Part shown: in pieces, positions 48,652 through 59,299 of the stretch
Position numbering within the stretch: the first letter of the stretch is position 1
How the letters are laid out: every line of letters begins with the position of its first letter
Notes under the pieces: model-generated
The model's input: only the letters and a program-made list of their open reading frames with translations
The model's database searches: none
Told to the model about the DNA's origin: nothing
Assembly (NCBI RefSeq): GCF_022965805.1
Contig: NC_133115.1
Span: forward strand, 33,657,321 to 33,721,320
Direction: 5' to 3'
Length of the DNA: 64,000 nucleotides
Source of the DNA: Primulina eburnea
Lineage: Eukaryota; Streptophyta; Magnoliopsida; Lamiales; Gesneriaceae
Translations under genes and position numbers: made by a program

Positions 48652-51600
48652 CTACGAGCCGATGGATGCCTGAATTTCTTCCAGTGTTTTTCCCTTTGTT
48701 TCAGGCACAACCTTGACCACAAAAAGTACAGCGAGCAGGCAGACTCCAGCATATACAAAAAATGTACCTGAAGTATGTGTGTCAGATATTTCTCGAAAAT
48801 GTAACATTGTTGAATCTTTAAAACCTTTTGAAGTCAGTGAAGCGTGTAGGAAACTTGAAGGTGTTGGGGTGGGTGGGTATTTGAAAATTCTTAGTCTGTG
48901 AACAAATGGACCTTCTTGTAACCATTAAAAAATATGCTGCCATTTATGTGATTACCTGGTGGACTCCAGCTCATGAGAAAGTTGAATGTATAGGAAACTG
49001 CCCATGCACCTAACCAATTCACCAACACTACCAAGCTTCCAGCTAAGCCTTTCACATGAATTGGGAATATCTAAAAACGAGTGACAATGTTAAAATGTTT
49101 GCGCACTTGGTTAATTAATAAAAGAAATACTTGGCGGCGATGTTGCTGCATATTAGTTCGTATGACGGGGTTTCGACTCATGTTAGGAGCCCTTTAATGG
49201 AAGCATTTTGCAGTCTCACGGGTCCAAGAATATAACCACACAAATGTATGAGTTTAGATATTGAGAGTGTTGATTTTACCTCAGACATTATGACCCAAGG
49301 AACCGCCCCCATGCCTATCGAAAACGATGCTACATAAACCTGGTTACATTCATTCAAGAAACAGTAAAAATCCCATTTGTATGGTTAAATGTTGGCTGCT
49401 CAGAATATAGAGTGAGTTCTCTAAGTATTGTCGTTACAAAGACTGGCGAACTCGCATTTTCACGAGGATTAGAACTGAAGAAGTTAGTGTAAGCCGACTC
49501 CACATAGTATGATACTAATAGTTGTTTGTTGATAACAAATAACAGTCTCAAGCTTACCAGTACACCAGATATAGCTAGAAATGGAACCCATCCTAGTAAT
49601 AGAGACCGACCCTGAGCAGGAATGAACAAGACTGTTGAAATATGAAGTTTTTTTGCAACAACAAATGAAAATTACCCTGATTCTGAAACTTCACCTTCAG
49701 GTAGAAAGAGATTGCTGCTAGAAGGCATCCAATAAATGTTCCTGATGCTGATACCTGTAAATGTAAGATCATTTATTTTGTGTAACATTTTTACTTGCTG
49801 CAAAACATAAGGTAACTTTCACTGGAAAAAATATTCACCACGAGAAGAGGTCTTCTTCCTGATCTATCCATTAGAACTGCACCCAGCAGCGTAATTGGAA
49901 CCTGATGTATCATGTTAAACAGAAATAATTAAATATAAATTGTAACTCTAGTTCTAACCATGGATGCTTTGCTCCCCAAAATTTGCATGGAACTGCTTTC
50001 CTAAAAATGGCAAACCTGAATAATAGCATAAAAGATTGTTCCCATTTTTCCTGAAGAAAATCCTGCATTTCAAACATCAAGATTAGTGATGAACTTCAGA
50101 AATAAGTAATGATCTACGGAGTTGGCTGGTTTTCCGTTTGTTTGGGGCCAACCTAGAACTACCATTGACTCGGTGCAACATTGAACGACGATGAGTATAC
50201 TTTAAAACCTGGGGGGAAAAATCCAAGTCATACCTGCTGCCACAAAGGTTTCGCTAGCGTAGAAGCCTATTCCATTTATTCCGCCAAATTGTTGGAAAAT
50301 CATTAGTCCCACACCGATCTAAATGTATGGTTAAGAAAAACCACCTTTAAGATGAAGCTATAGCATTCATAAATTCAAGAAAACAAGATGTTATTTAAGG
50401 TTTTCTTACTATGACCGGGCGCGCATATTTGGCATGAAACAAGTCCATAATATGAACTTTAGGAAGATCTTGAAGGGTGCCAATACTCTTCTGCATTGAA
50501 AAACCTTTATACTTAGCCAAAACTACAAAAAAAAAATGATCGAATCATATTACATATGAAATATTGTTGACTCGAAATGTACTTGAATTTCTGCAGTTTC
50601 TTGAGAAATATCAGCATCTTTGCCACGCAGAGTTCGCAATGACAGCTCAAATTCGTTTCTATGGCCTACTTTTGCCTGCAAGATTCGATTCTTTATTAGT
50701 ATCTCATTATTTCATGAATCGAAAGCCGGTTGCTATAAAATTTAATTCATTCTGGATTCCTCGTTCGTATTTCGCACTAACTGTAGGTCTAATTCATACT
50801 TACCAGCCATCTTGGAGACTCTGGGATAAAACATAGTCCCACAAGTTGTAAAATACATGGAACCAATCCTTTATACCAGAAAATAATACAAAAAAATAGT
50901 TACATAGAAGTAAATGTAAATTTATTGCCATTATTTATTTTATTACATGTTTAAAAACTCACCTGTCAAAGCTAAGGTTCTCCACGTTACTACTTCTCCT
51001 AGCAGAAATGCTGTTGATGCTCCACAGACAATCATCAGCTTCCAAGACGAGAAATAGGAACTTCAGTTACAGGAAAACAAAATACTATTTGTGAAAACTA
51101 ATTTTATGATTGAAAAATTCCATTTAATTTCCTCACCTGATTAAGAGTAGCAAGTCCTCCACGGAGATTCTTTGGTGCAATTTCAGCGATGAATACTGGA
51201 ACCTGTCGAGTAAATGATTTTCAAACCCGTGGTCGCCTAATAACGCGAGTTTCGAATATCAGAACAGATGGTTGTTACCACATAAGAGAATATCCCTATG
51301 CCATATCCTGTGCAAAACCTCCCAGTATCTAGCCACCAGGCCCCCTGCATCAATATATTTGGTGCCGTGAGCCACCATTGTTTCCCTTTGGCAAAAGTTT
51401 TAATATACGTTTGATAGAAAAATTTTCTGTTTATATTAGTTAAATACAAAATTATATAATCATCTCATGACATCCTTAGCCACTAAATTACTGATGATTT
51501 CAGCATGTAAAGTCACAATTTACAGCAAAATGAGCCTACGTACCGTGGCAAAATAGACAGCTAACCATCCTATGATACAGAAGGCAGCCGACATTCTCAT

Positions 51601-52323
51601 TGCCTGTTACATAAAATAAAATAAAAAAAAATTAAAACCATTTTTTTTTTACATATGACATTAGCAGTAGTGAAAAAGAATTTTGTTTAAAAATAGTCTT
51701 TTTTTTTCCTTTTTTTCTTTTTTGCATACCCCTTTTCGACCAATTAAATCTGCAATTCTGCCACTGGAAATTGCTCCAATCATAGCACCAATTGTGATTA
51801 TTGACCCAAACATTGCGTACTATGCACACATCAAACAAACAATAGTTTATAACCACGTGAGAAGCTTAGTAGAAAATAAGATCAATAATTAATTTATTGG
51901 ATTGAAGAGTTCAAATTTTGAACTCAGGTTCAAAATCAAAATCACTGAACAATTTCTGGTAAGATGCATGATCTTTTCCAAAAGTATTTATGGGGAAATC
52001 TTGTACCTGAGATAGAGTTAAGTTCAAATCTTCTCTTATTTGTGCTTGAGTAGGTGACGAATAGCCTACCTGCATGACAAGAACATTACTAAAAGAAAAA
52101 CTCTTGCATACATCTAACATATAGATTTGAGACACAAACTTACACATGATCCGAATTCGAAAGACCCACAAACACCAACAGATGTGCTCAACAGAACCAT
52201 CCAAATCGATCCATTTTCAAGCCCTCCTCGGTTCACGGTTTCTTCTTCACAATCGACACGTCTCTGATCTTCCCGGATAAAGGGTTTCTCCAAGTCACGA
52301 CCCTCGTTTTCACCAATAGCCAT
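48652..52323 (-). CDS. ERD6-like monosaccharide transporter (MFS sugar porter)
   Basis: Eighteen exons on the minus strand, from 52323-52144 to 48767-48652, join in frame to 479 aa; every junction is GT-AG. The N-terminus is acidic and cytosolic ([20 protein letters not shown]). Sugar-porter signatures appear in order: [11 protein letters not shown] after span 2, [21 protein letters not shown] before the central loop, [15 protein letters not shown] in span 7, [10 protein letters not shown], and [17 protein letters not shown] at the end. Twelve membrane spans are expected. ERD6-like proteins are tonoplast H+/sugar symporters that export glucose or related sugars from the vacuole. Exons (5' to 3'): 52323-52144, 52069-52007, 51819-51730, 51603-51544, 51344-51279, 51202-51137, 51038-50963, 50868-50804, 50675-50583, 50490-50410, 50318-50234, 50062-50016, 49901-49839, 49754-49695, 49611-49558, 49339-49280, 49070-48956, 48767-48652. 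Confidence 0.95.
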
Positions 52324-52488
52324 GCCTACCTGCGTAACTTCTGCCAAAGAAATCAAGATTTATATGAACGAATGAATGTAGCAAAACAAAATACTCGAGG
52401 CCAGTGCATGTAAACAATGTTTAAGATTCAGATTAGGATTGGTCATGTGAGCGAAGCTGTCTCTGACGTGTAATTGTCACCTTCATGC

Positions 52489-52500
<12 letters not shown>

Positions 52501-52545
<45 letters not shown>
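52501..52545. repeat. (TA)n microsatellite
   Basis: About 20 ta units upstream of the ERD6-like gene and of the Helitron-like end at 52.71 kb. Confidence 0.95.
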
Positions 52546-52550
<5 letters not shown>

Positions 52551-52679
52551 ACTGAAGGTTCGGTAGATTAACTTCGTTGGGTTGCTGGTTAGTTAACATG
52601 TGTAAATTGAACTTCATGGCCCAATATATATGAGTGGGCTCATTTAAATATAATTCAAATAAATTATAAAAACATATCG

Positions 52680-52712
52680 TACAAGTACGCAACACGTGCG
52701 TCGTTGTACTAG
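52680..52712 (+). mobile_element. Helitron-like 3' terminus
   Basis: A short stem-loop (acgca, loop acacg, tgcgt) is followed by cgttgta and CTAG at 52709-52712 with a T after it. A (TA)n tract lies about 165 bp upstream at 52501-52545, the same arrangement as at 20.4-25.0 kb. The 5' end was not recognised. Confidence 0.45.
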
Positions 52713-53186
52713 TTAAATATTAAATTTTGGAGGTGATAAATTCAAGGAGTTGAATTTATAATTTAAATATTAAATTCAAATGTTGAATTTATAATGTATT
52801 TAATTTATTAAGCTCAAAGGTTGAGTTTATTAAATAATAAATTAAATATGATGGGTAATATGTTTAATTGGCTTGTAGGAGTACAAGTCCAATATATTAA
52901 ATAATTAAAGTTTAGTGGACTTTGATTAATTAATTAAACTAGTTGGACTAGTCCAATTAATCAAGCTCATTAATGTTAATTAAATGGGTCCAATTGTTTT
53001 ATTATGGTAATTAGGCCATAGATGTTTTATTTAAATGGGAGACCTAAAAACCTAACCTCCATAAGATATGCATCGAGATTGCATTTGATAAGGCATGCAT
53101 TTTAGAATCTTATATTTACTTAATTAATTGGATTAATTAAGTAAATAATGGATTAGAAAGATAATTAGAATATTTTATTCTCAGAC

Positions 53187-53543
53187 TCTCATGTGAGATC
53201 GTCTCACGGATCTTAATCTATGAGACGGGTCAACTCTACCCATATTCACAATAAAAAGTAATACTCTTAGCATAAAAAATAATGATTTTCAATAGATGAA
53301 ATAAGAGATCCGTCTCACAAATATGACCCGTGAAACCGTCTCACACAAGTTTTTGCCAATATATATAGGCAAAAACTTGTGTGAGACGGCCTCACGGGTC
53401 TTATTTGTGAAACAGATCTCTTATTTGGGTTATTCATGAAAAAAATATTATTTTTTATGCCAAGAGTATTACTTTTTATTGTGAATATGAGTAGGATTGA
53501 CATATCTCACAAATTAAGATCCGTGAGACGGTCTCACATGAGA
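53187..53543. repeat. Head-to-head MITE pair forming a long palindrome
   Basis: Two family members lie in opposite orientation, 53187-53357 and 53368-53543, separated only by aatatatata. The inner edges mirror each other (agtttttgcc / ggcaaaaact). A transcript across it could fold into a stem of about 170 bp with a 10-nt loop. Confidence 0.88.
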
Positions 53544-54818
53544 TAAATATATGATTTGAATATTTAAAAAGATATGTTTGGATTTAAAATACATATAAAT
53601 ATATGATTTGAATATTTAAAAAGAATTTTATTTTAAAAAAACTAAAAAGATATAATGAAGATATAATTGATAAAAGTTAATTAATATAAGAATATCAAAT
53701 TTCAACTTTAATCTATATCTACCTTCTATCTATCAATCTTATCTATATCTATCTATCTATATCTATATCTATATTTATATAAGAATTATGATTTTACTAT
53801 AACGTCATCATTAAAATTGTACTCTAACGACACTTTGTCTTCCTTTTATGTAATTAGTTAATTATTAATCCATTGACTAATTATTTATTATTTACTTTTT
53901 CACTCACTTTGATGGCACGTGGAAGAAGATCGAGTCTTGTCTCCAGTTTTGTTACGAGGTAATTTCCTTCTGTGTTTATGTTTGTCTCTACGGGTTTTCT
54001 GTTGTTTACTACATTTATGTTTTTTGCTTCTCCTAGGAATACCCACGAGCATGAGCTTTCTCGCGCTCCACAGTTACATCTCCTTCAAGTGAGAATCTTT
54101 AATTCCTGCTCCGTCTATCGTTTCTTTGTTTATTTTTCCGCTCGTCTATGTTCGGTCTTCTGTTTATTGCATGGCAGGTGTTTCTTTCTCTGTTTTATTT
54201 TTTCTCCTTGCAGCCCATCCACATCTTCTGCCGCACCTTGGTTTCGGTTGTCCACCACAGAAACACATAATTACTAATTACTACTTTTAAATTCAATAGC
54301 TGATATATGAAATATTAATTTTTTACAATATATCAAAATATTTGTTCAACAACTAATGATTCGAATCAATATATAATAATATTATTTATAAAATTAATTG
54401 GTTATGTGAAAATACCTTACAAATAATAGTAATAGTGTTATACATTTTTTATTAAAATAAATAATACAAAAAATTATGCTAACAGAGGTTTCGAACTTAT
54501 TTTTACAATTTATGTATTAATTATATTTTTCATAATCTTAGTTTTTTACAAATAATACAAAAATGTTTATATTTAATAAAACAGAAAATAAAAAATTATA
54601 AATTTATATGTCGAGGTTTAAAACTTATTTAAAAATGTTTATATTTAACAAAACAAAAAATAATTGTTTCTCTACATATAAAAATGACATCAATTAAAAA
54701 TGTTAAGATAAATAATCTAATATGTTTTTGGGAAAGATACTTCCCTTTTGGGCCGGTTAAACCTATGGGTCCTTATCCTTAGGTTTCCGCCGGGTAAGAT
54801 GCCTAATATTTATAACGC

Positions 54819-54851
<33 letters not shown>

Positions 54852-54914
54852 TTTATTCCCACATTTATTTTATCTATTTTTCTCTCCTCCAATATTTATC
54901 CAACTCAAATATTC
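53544..54914. other. Gene-poor stretch with a possible exon-like segment
   Basis: AT-rich. Between 53912 and 54270 there is more balanced, C/T-rich sequence with exon-like pieces (MARGRRSSLVSSFVTR before a GT) that could be a captured gene fragment; no family recognised. Confidence 0.35.
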
Positions 54915-55254
54915 CAACATTTGTTATTGTCATTATAAATAACATACATGACACTTTTAGTTGTCATTATAAATGATTTTAACTGACATATAAAATTGCC
55001 ATTATTACTATACTAACAAGTCATGTATAAATGTATTTAAAACATGAGTTTTTCTGACATTTAAAATTGTCATTATTAGTAACACGTATGAAGTTATCAT
55101 TAACATCTTATAATGACATTAAAAATGTTAAGAAGTTTAAGACGACATTGGAATAGATGACATTTGTTGGAGGTCTCACTAAAACTTAAATGTCACTAAA
55201 TATTAAATATGATGACATTTATGAATGTCACCATAAGCATTTATTCATGTAGTG
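54915..55254. mobile_element. CACTA-type element end with subterminal repeats
   Basis: Read on the minus strand, it starts CACTACATGAATAAATGC at 55254 and runs into many inverted copies of tgacattta / aaatgtca spaced by 10-30 bp to about 54915. This is the structure of CACTA subterminal regions. The other end and any transposase were not seen; it abuts the Helitron relic. Confidence 0.5.
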
Positions 55255-55255
55255 C

Positions 55256-56010
55256 ATGTTGTATTTTTGTGGTGCGCGGAGGTTTTCTTACGAACCTCCA
55301 TCGTTCTGTTGTGCTTCAGGCAAGATTAGGCTGGCTTTACTTGTTGCTCCGACAATTCTTATCAACTTGTTTAAAGACGTGTCGACTCCTTCTGCTCTTT
55401 TGTTCTGTCGAAAATCCGGCTTTATAACAGTCTATTTGCGTTCACTTCTTTCGGTGCCCGACTTGATAAGAATTTAGCTTCGTCGAATCATGGAGTGTAT
55501 ACATTTCGTGTATCGGACCAAGTGTTTCATTCATTGCCTCCTCTTGTCCCAATAAAGGACGGACCCAGATATTTCCGACTCTATTTTTGGGATAGCCATA
55601 ATGAGTTGCATAACAGAATGTCTGTTGTTGATTATTCAGATGTCGATGAGGGCACTATGATGTTGTTAATGGATTTATTAAAGGTTAACCCGTATGCTCA
55701 TCTTCTAAAAAGGATAAATCGATATCTTACGATTAGAGGCCTAAGATTGAATATTTGTAAAAATGTGCATGTTGATCAGAGGTGTTATAATTCTCCATCT
55801 ACAGATCAAGTTGCAGCTATTTGGTTGGAAGGTAATGATAGTGTGAATATTCTTACGATCGAGATATAGTCGTGCACAGAGATGATGGGCTAATGCATCA
55901 AATAATGCATTATTTTGGATGTTATGATTCATTGCAGTTTCCGTTGTTTTTCCCGTATGGTGATAGTGGTTGGCATCATAGGGATGATCTAGCTTTGGAG
56001 ATGTTGTCAT
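55256..56010 (+). mobile_element. Helitron Rep/helicase N-terminal relic
   Basis: Three frames together resemble the N-terminal domain of plant Helitron Rep-helicases: CCASGKIRLALLVAPTIL (from about 55310), YNSLFAFTSFGARLDKNL with GVYTFRVSDQVFHSLPPL (about 55420-55865), LHNRMS, YNSPSTDQVAAIWLEG, then after a further one-base shift RDIVVHRDDGLMHQIMHYFG and DSLQFPLFFPYGDSGWHH (55850-55975). At least two frameshifts break it, and the HUH catalytic and helicase regions are missing. It is a dead fragment. Confidence 0.75.
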
Positions 56011-56249
56011 TGATGTTATGCCAAATTCAAATGTTTCTTCTTTTTCCGAGGTTGTCGCTGGTGAAACACGCGGTGAGATTTCTTTGCTTTTTCTTTTCTT
56101 GATATATATTTTTGTCTTTATTTTCATCTTATAATATCTTAATATAGTTTGTTTGTCTGTTATTTTTAAATGGAATATTGTATAATTGATAAAAGTTAAT
56201 TAATATAAGAGTCTCAAATTTCAAATTTAATTAATAGTATAAATAAATA

Positions 56250-56252
<3 letters not shown>

Positions 56253-56301
<49 letters not shown>
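56253..56301. repeat. (TA)n microsatellite
   Basis: About 24 ta units downstream of the Helitron Rep relic. Confidence 0.95.
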
Positions 56302-56305
<4 letters not shown>

Positions 56306-56719
56306 GTTATGCTTTAAAATCAATATTCATAATAATGAAACATTAGATAATGAACGATGTATCGTGGATATTAAAATAATTTGTATGTGAATTCCTTAAA
56401 ACAGACATGTGAACTCATGGTGAAATTAAAAAAATAAGCATTTTTGCTTGTAAAGCTTTTTAATTATTCATATCTATTTTGTATTAATACTCACATTATT
56501 GTCAATAAAAAAAATCTTTCTAGATAAAGACAAAAAAAAATAATAAAAAATACCATGCAAATAACGTTGGATAACAAAAAAATTATTTACAAGTTACACA
56601 ATCTTCTGACCAACACAAATGCATCACTCATCAGACACGAAGAATAATGAACAAGAAATGAACTGATCAGAATGTATTATGAAGCAAATTTCATGCAACA
56701 AAACCAGGGATTCATTCAT

Positions 56720-57230
56720 CCCCAATCTGGTCTGCATTCGTTAGGTGGTCAGGCCGTCGAGAAAGAATGGTCAAAGAAAGTGTGCATTAAATGCATGTCG
56801 GGAGAATGAATTGAATTGGCTGAATAAAAAATGTGGGATGAAAAGGTGGTATTTTTTACTCATGAAAATTCAGAGGAGAAAACGCGTTTTTGTACAAGTT
56901 TTCACACGGACAAGAGGCTCTATAAATAGAGATCATCCCTTCATTCTGAAATCATCTCTTCTTCGAGTTTTCTCTCATCTTATAGCATTTAAGTGTTTAG
57001 TTATATAATATTTGTGAGGTGTTTGTTCTCTTGTATTAAGAGATTGTGTGTTCTCTTTGAAAATACAGTGACTGCGTTGTACACCACAAAATATTATAGT
57101 GAAATTATTTTAATCTTGGCCGTAGTTTTTACCCTAATAATTTTTAGGGGGTTTCCACGTAAATTTCGGTGTCCAGTTTACTCTTTAATTTCGGGTTTTA
57201 TTTTTCTCAAATTCCGCACGTGAGACCAAC
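56720..57230 (+). mobile_element. Copia-type LTR fragment (possible solo LTR)
   Basis: Contains a promoter-like ctctataaatagag (56928-56942) followed by cttcgagttttctctcatct, ttgtacaccacaaaatatta, ttggccgtagtttttaccct and ggtttccacgtaaatttcgg, a wording typical of plant Copia LTR U3-R-U5 regions, ending cgcacgtgagaccaacaca. Both edges are uncertain and no internal domain follows, since the SPL7 fragment begins at 57.26 kb. Confidence 0.45.
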
Positions 57231-57256
57231 ACATGCTAGTGATTAAACTTGTCAAA

Positions 57257-59258
57257 CTAACACAATCTAATAGTCGTGGCAATCTGAACGACCCTCGTAT
57301 GATGGAGGACGACTACACATACTCCAAAACAAACACCAATGGCACCTATTGCCATAATAAGAGGTTGTCGGGGTAATTTGCTTGGTGGCTGCAAGATTTT
57401 ATCGGCCTTTCCTGAAGATTGACTTTCATGACCACGTCTCGGTTCAACAGAGGAACTGACACGACAAGCCTTCATCTGGTGTGAGCCCATGAATATATTC
57501 TCCACTGCTCTGTGTACAACCTGCGGAGGAAGAATGTTTACACCATTGAATAGATCAACAAGGTGTGCAAGAAGAAAATCTGGTAAACGGGACCAATCAA
57601 AGTACTAATTAAGTACCCTTGTAATAAAAAGGTAATCAAATTGCTATGTACAGATTTTCTAAAATGCAAGTCCCTTGGCTATATGTGATGAAAATTGATG
57701 CATCGACGGTATTCCCTGAAATTATCAAAGGAATGTACTGTTTTACCTGATTCGTGGCTGGAACAACAAATCGACTGGTTTTGGGAGCTTTGACAGTAAA
57801 GAGTTCCATCAGATGTAGGTATTACCCAAAAATCATTTTCCTGTAATTTCAGATAAAGCACGTTTTGTGCAGTGTCCATATTTTTCTGTAACAAGCTCAT
57901 ATCAGCATCAGAAATACCAGAAACCAGATTGTTATCCATCATAGATTTCAAGGAACAAAATACTCTCTCCAATATAACAGAAGACTCTTTCTCAATCAAA
58001 AACTCCAGCAAATGGTTGAATCTTAGTACCGATGAAGATGTCGATGGCTGCCTGGATATGGGATTCCTCAGCAACCATCCTACATCTAAAACAAATTCCG
58101 AGAACCGTACTCGTCTTAAGGCAAGAACCTCACATTCAGGCCTCAGACAAGACAGTTGCTGTTCTCGGGAAGAGAGAGTTGCGTCAAACTTTTGAAGCAA
58201 GGTCTCCATCTCCTCGCAAATTTCTCTGTCACCCACAAGAATTGGAACGAAGTTGGATAACCCAGACTCATTCTCAACATGTTGGAAGAGCCCAACACAA
58301 GTTAAGAAGCAAATGTAATAAAAACTGCTCGAGATTCTACACTTATCTTCAAGCAACTCATGCATCAACCCCACATAGAAAGAAGAGTCACAAATCTAAC
58401 CTCAATAAACGATGGGCCAAAAAGATTCATTTTAGTTTGCGGGACACATATCTTCAGTAATTGGTGGTCAGAACATTTGGTGCCTCCTTTTTGACAACAC
58501 ACAGATGTAATGGAAATATTTGATGACAGGTATCTTCCTGCAAAAGAAACAAGAAACCTGTAATAGGCATCAGATATCATTTAACATCAAGAAAGTATTT
58601 CAATTTCCCTACAGACATGAAGAACATCATATATAGAGGAGAACAGGGATTGTTAGAACTATCCACAGCATGAAAAAATTCCACAAAGGGTGGGTGCAGC
58701 TTTCCTTAACGCTACATATAATGAGTTGACCGGTCTCTTTTCCTATGTATCAGTTCACCATTAAAATCAACATCTGGCAGCCTAAAGCATCCGTTCAACA
58801 ATATAAATAATTTTGTGGACAAATCCACTTTCTTTCACACAAAACAAGTATGCCACACCAAACAAGACTAAAATGTTATCAAGGTTTTGGGCTACAAATC
58901 CTGTAACAAGTGTGGCAAAACCGAAGTTAAGGAAAGAAAGGGAGCTCAAATCTGAATAATGATAGCAAACTTGAGATTTAGTAAAGACAATACTAGACAA
59001 GTAAAAGAAACTTATGGAAATAAATTATTTTTTCATGTATAGTATGGATCACATCATATACCGAAATTTTGGTTGAAGTAAATCGCTTCCACAGGCAACA
59101 AATTCCATTGGCTTGCCAGCCTCAAAGCAAGTTGGATAAATATAACATAGCTTTGGTGTTCGATCCTTCATTTCAATTTCCAAAATTGAATTTGCATCTG
59201 TTTTCACAAAAGGATCCAGCATATGTAAAATGTATAAGGTAAACAAAAGGGTCATCAA
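57257..59258 (-). pseudogene. SPL7: SPL7-like transcription factor, 3' half only (5'-truncated)
   Basis: Minus-strand blocks match the C-terminal half of SQUAMOSA promoter-binding-like 7, the copper-response regulator: LDPFVKTDANSILEIEMKDR to QPKFR (59219-59062), FLVSFAGRYL to NLFGPSFIE (58557-58401), NESGLSNFVPILVGDREICE onward (from 58272), and a last exon (57520-57257) with KLPRQPLIMAIGAIGVCFGV, a membrane segment near the C-terminus. The zinc-binding SBP DNA-binding domain and N-terminal half are absent. Upstream of the first block there is an in-frame TGA at 59267-59265 and no AG acceptor between it and LDPF, so similarity stops abruptly near 59.26 kb, next to a Copia relic. The expected acceptor before the third block reads catgttgag, consistent with a lost acceptor; using ttgag drops two residues. 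The junction of the third block to the last exon is uncertain (the CAG/GTAAAA donor gives the wrong frame). Confidence 0.75.
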
Positions 59259-59299
59259 TAAATATCAATAAATTAATTGGAGGGCATGAGTTACAAAAG

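Larger units (their letters stand above)
52324..53186. other. Region upstream of the ERD6-like gene
   Basis: Apart from the (TA)n tract and Helitron-like end, 52.73-53.1 kb carries a diffuse repeat of attaaatt/ttaatta-type words. No gene. Confidence 0.5.

Noticed and set aside
53912..54270. Small spliced gene starting MARGRRSSLVSSFVTR
   Set aside because: Possible exon-intron borders exist, but the joined product matches no family and junction choice is arbitrary.
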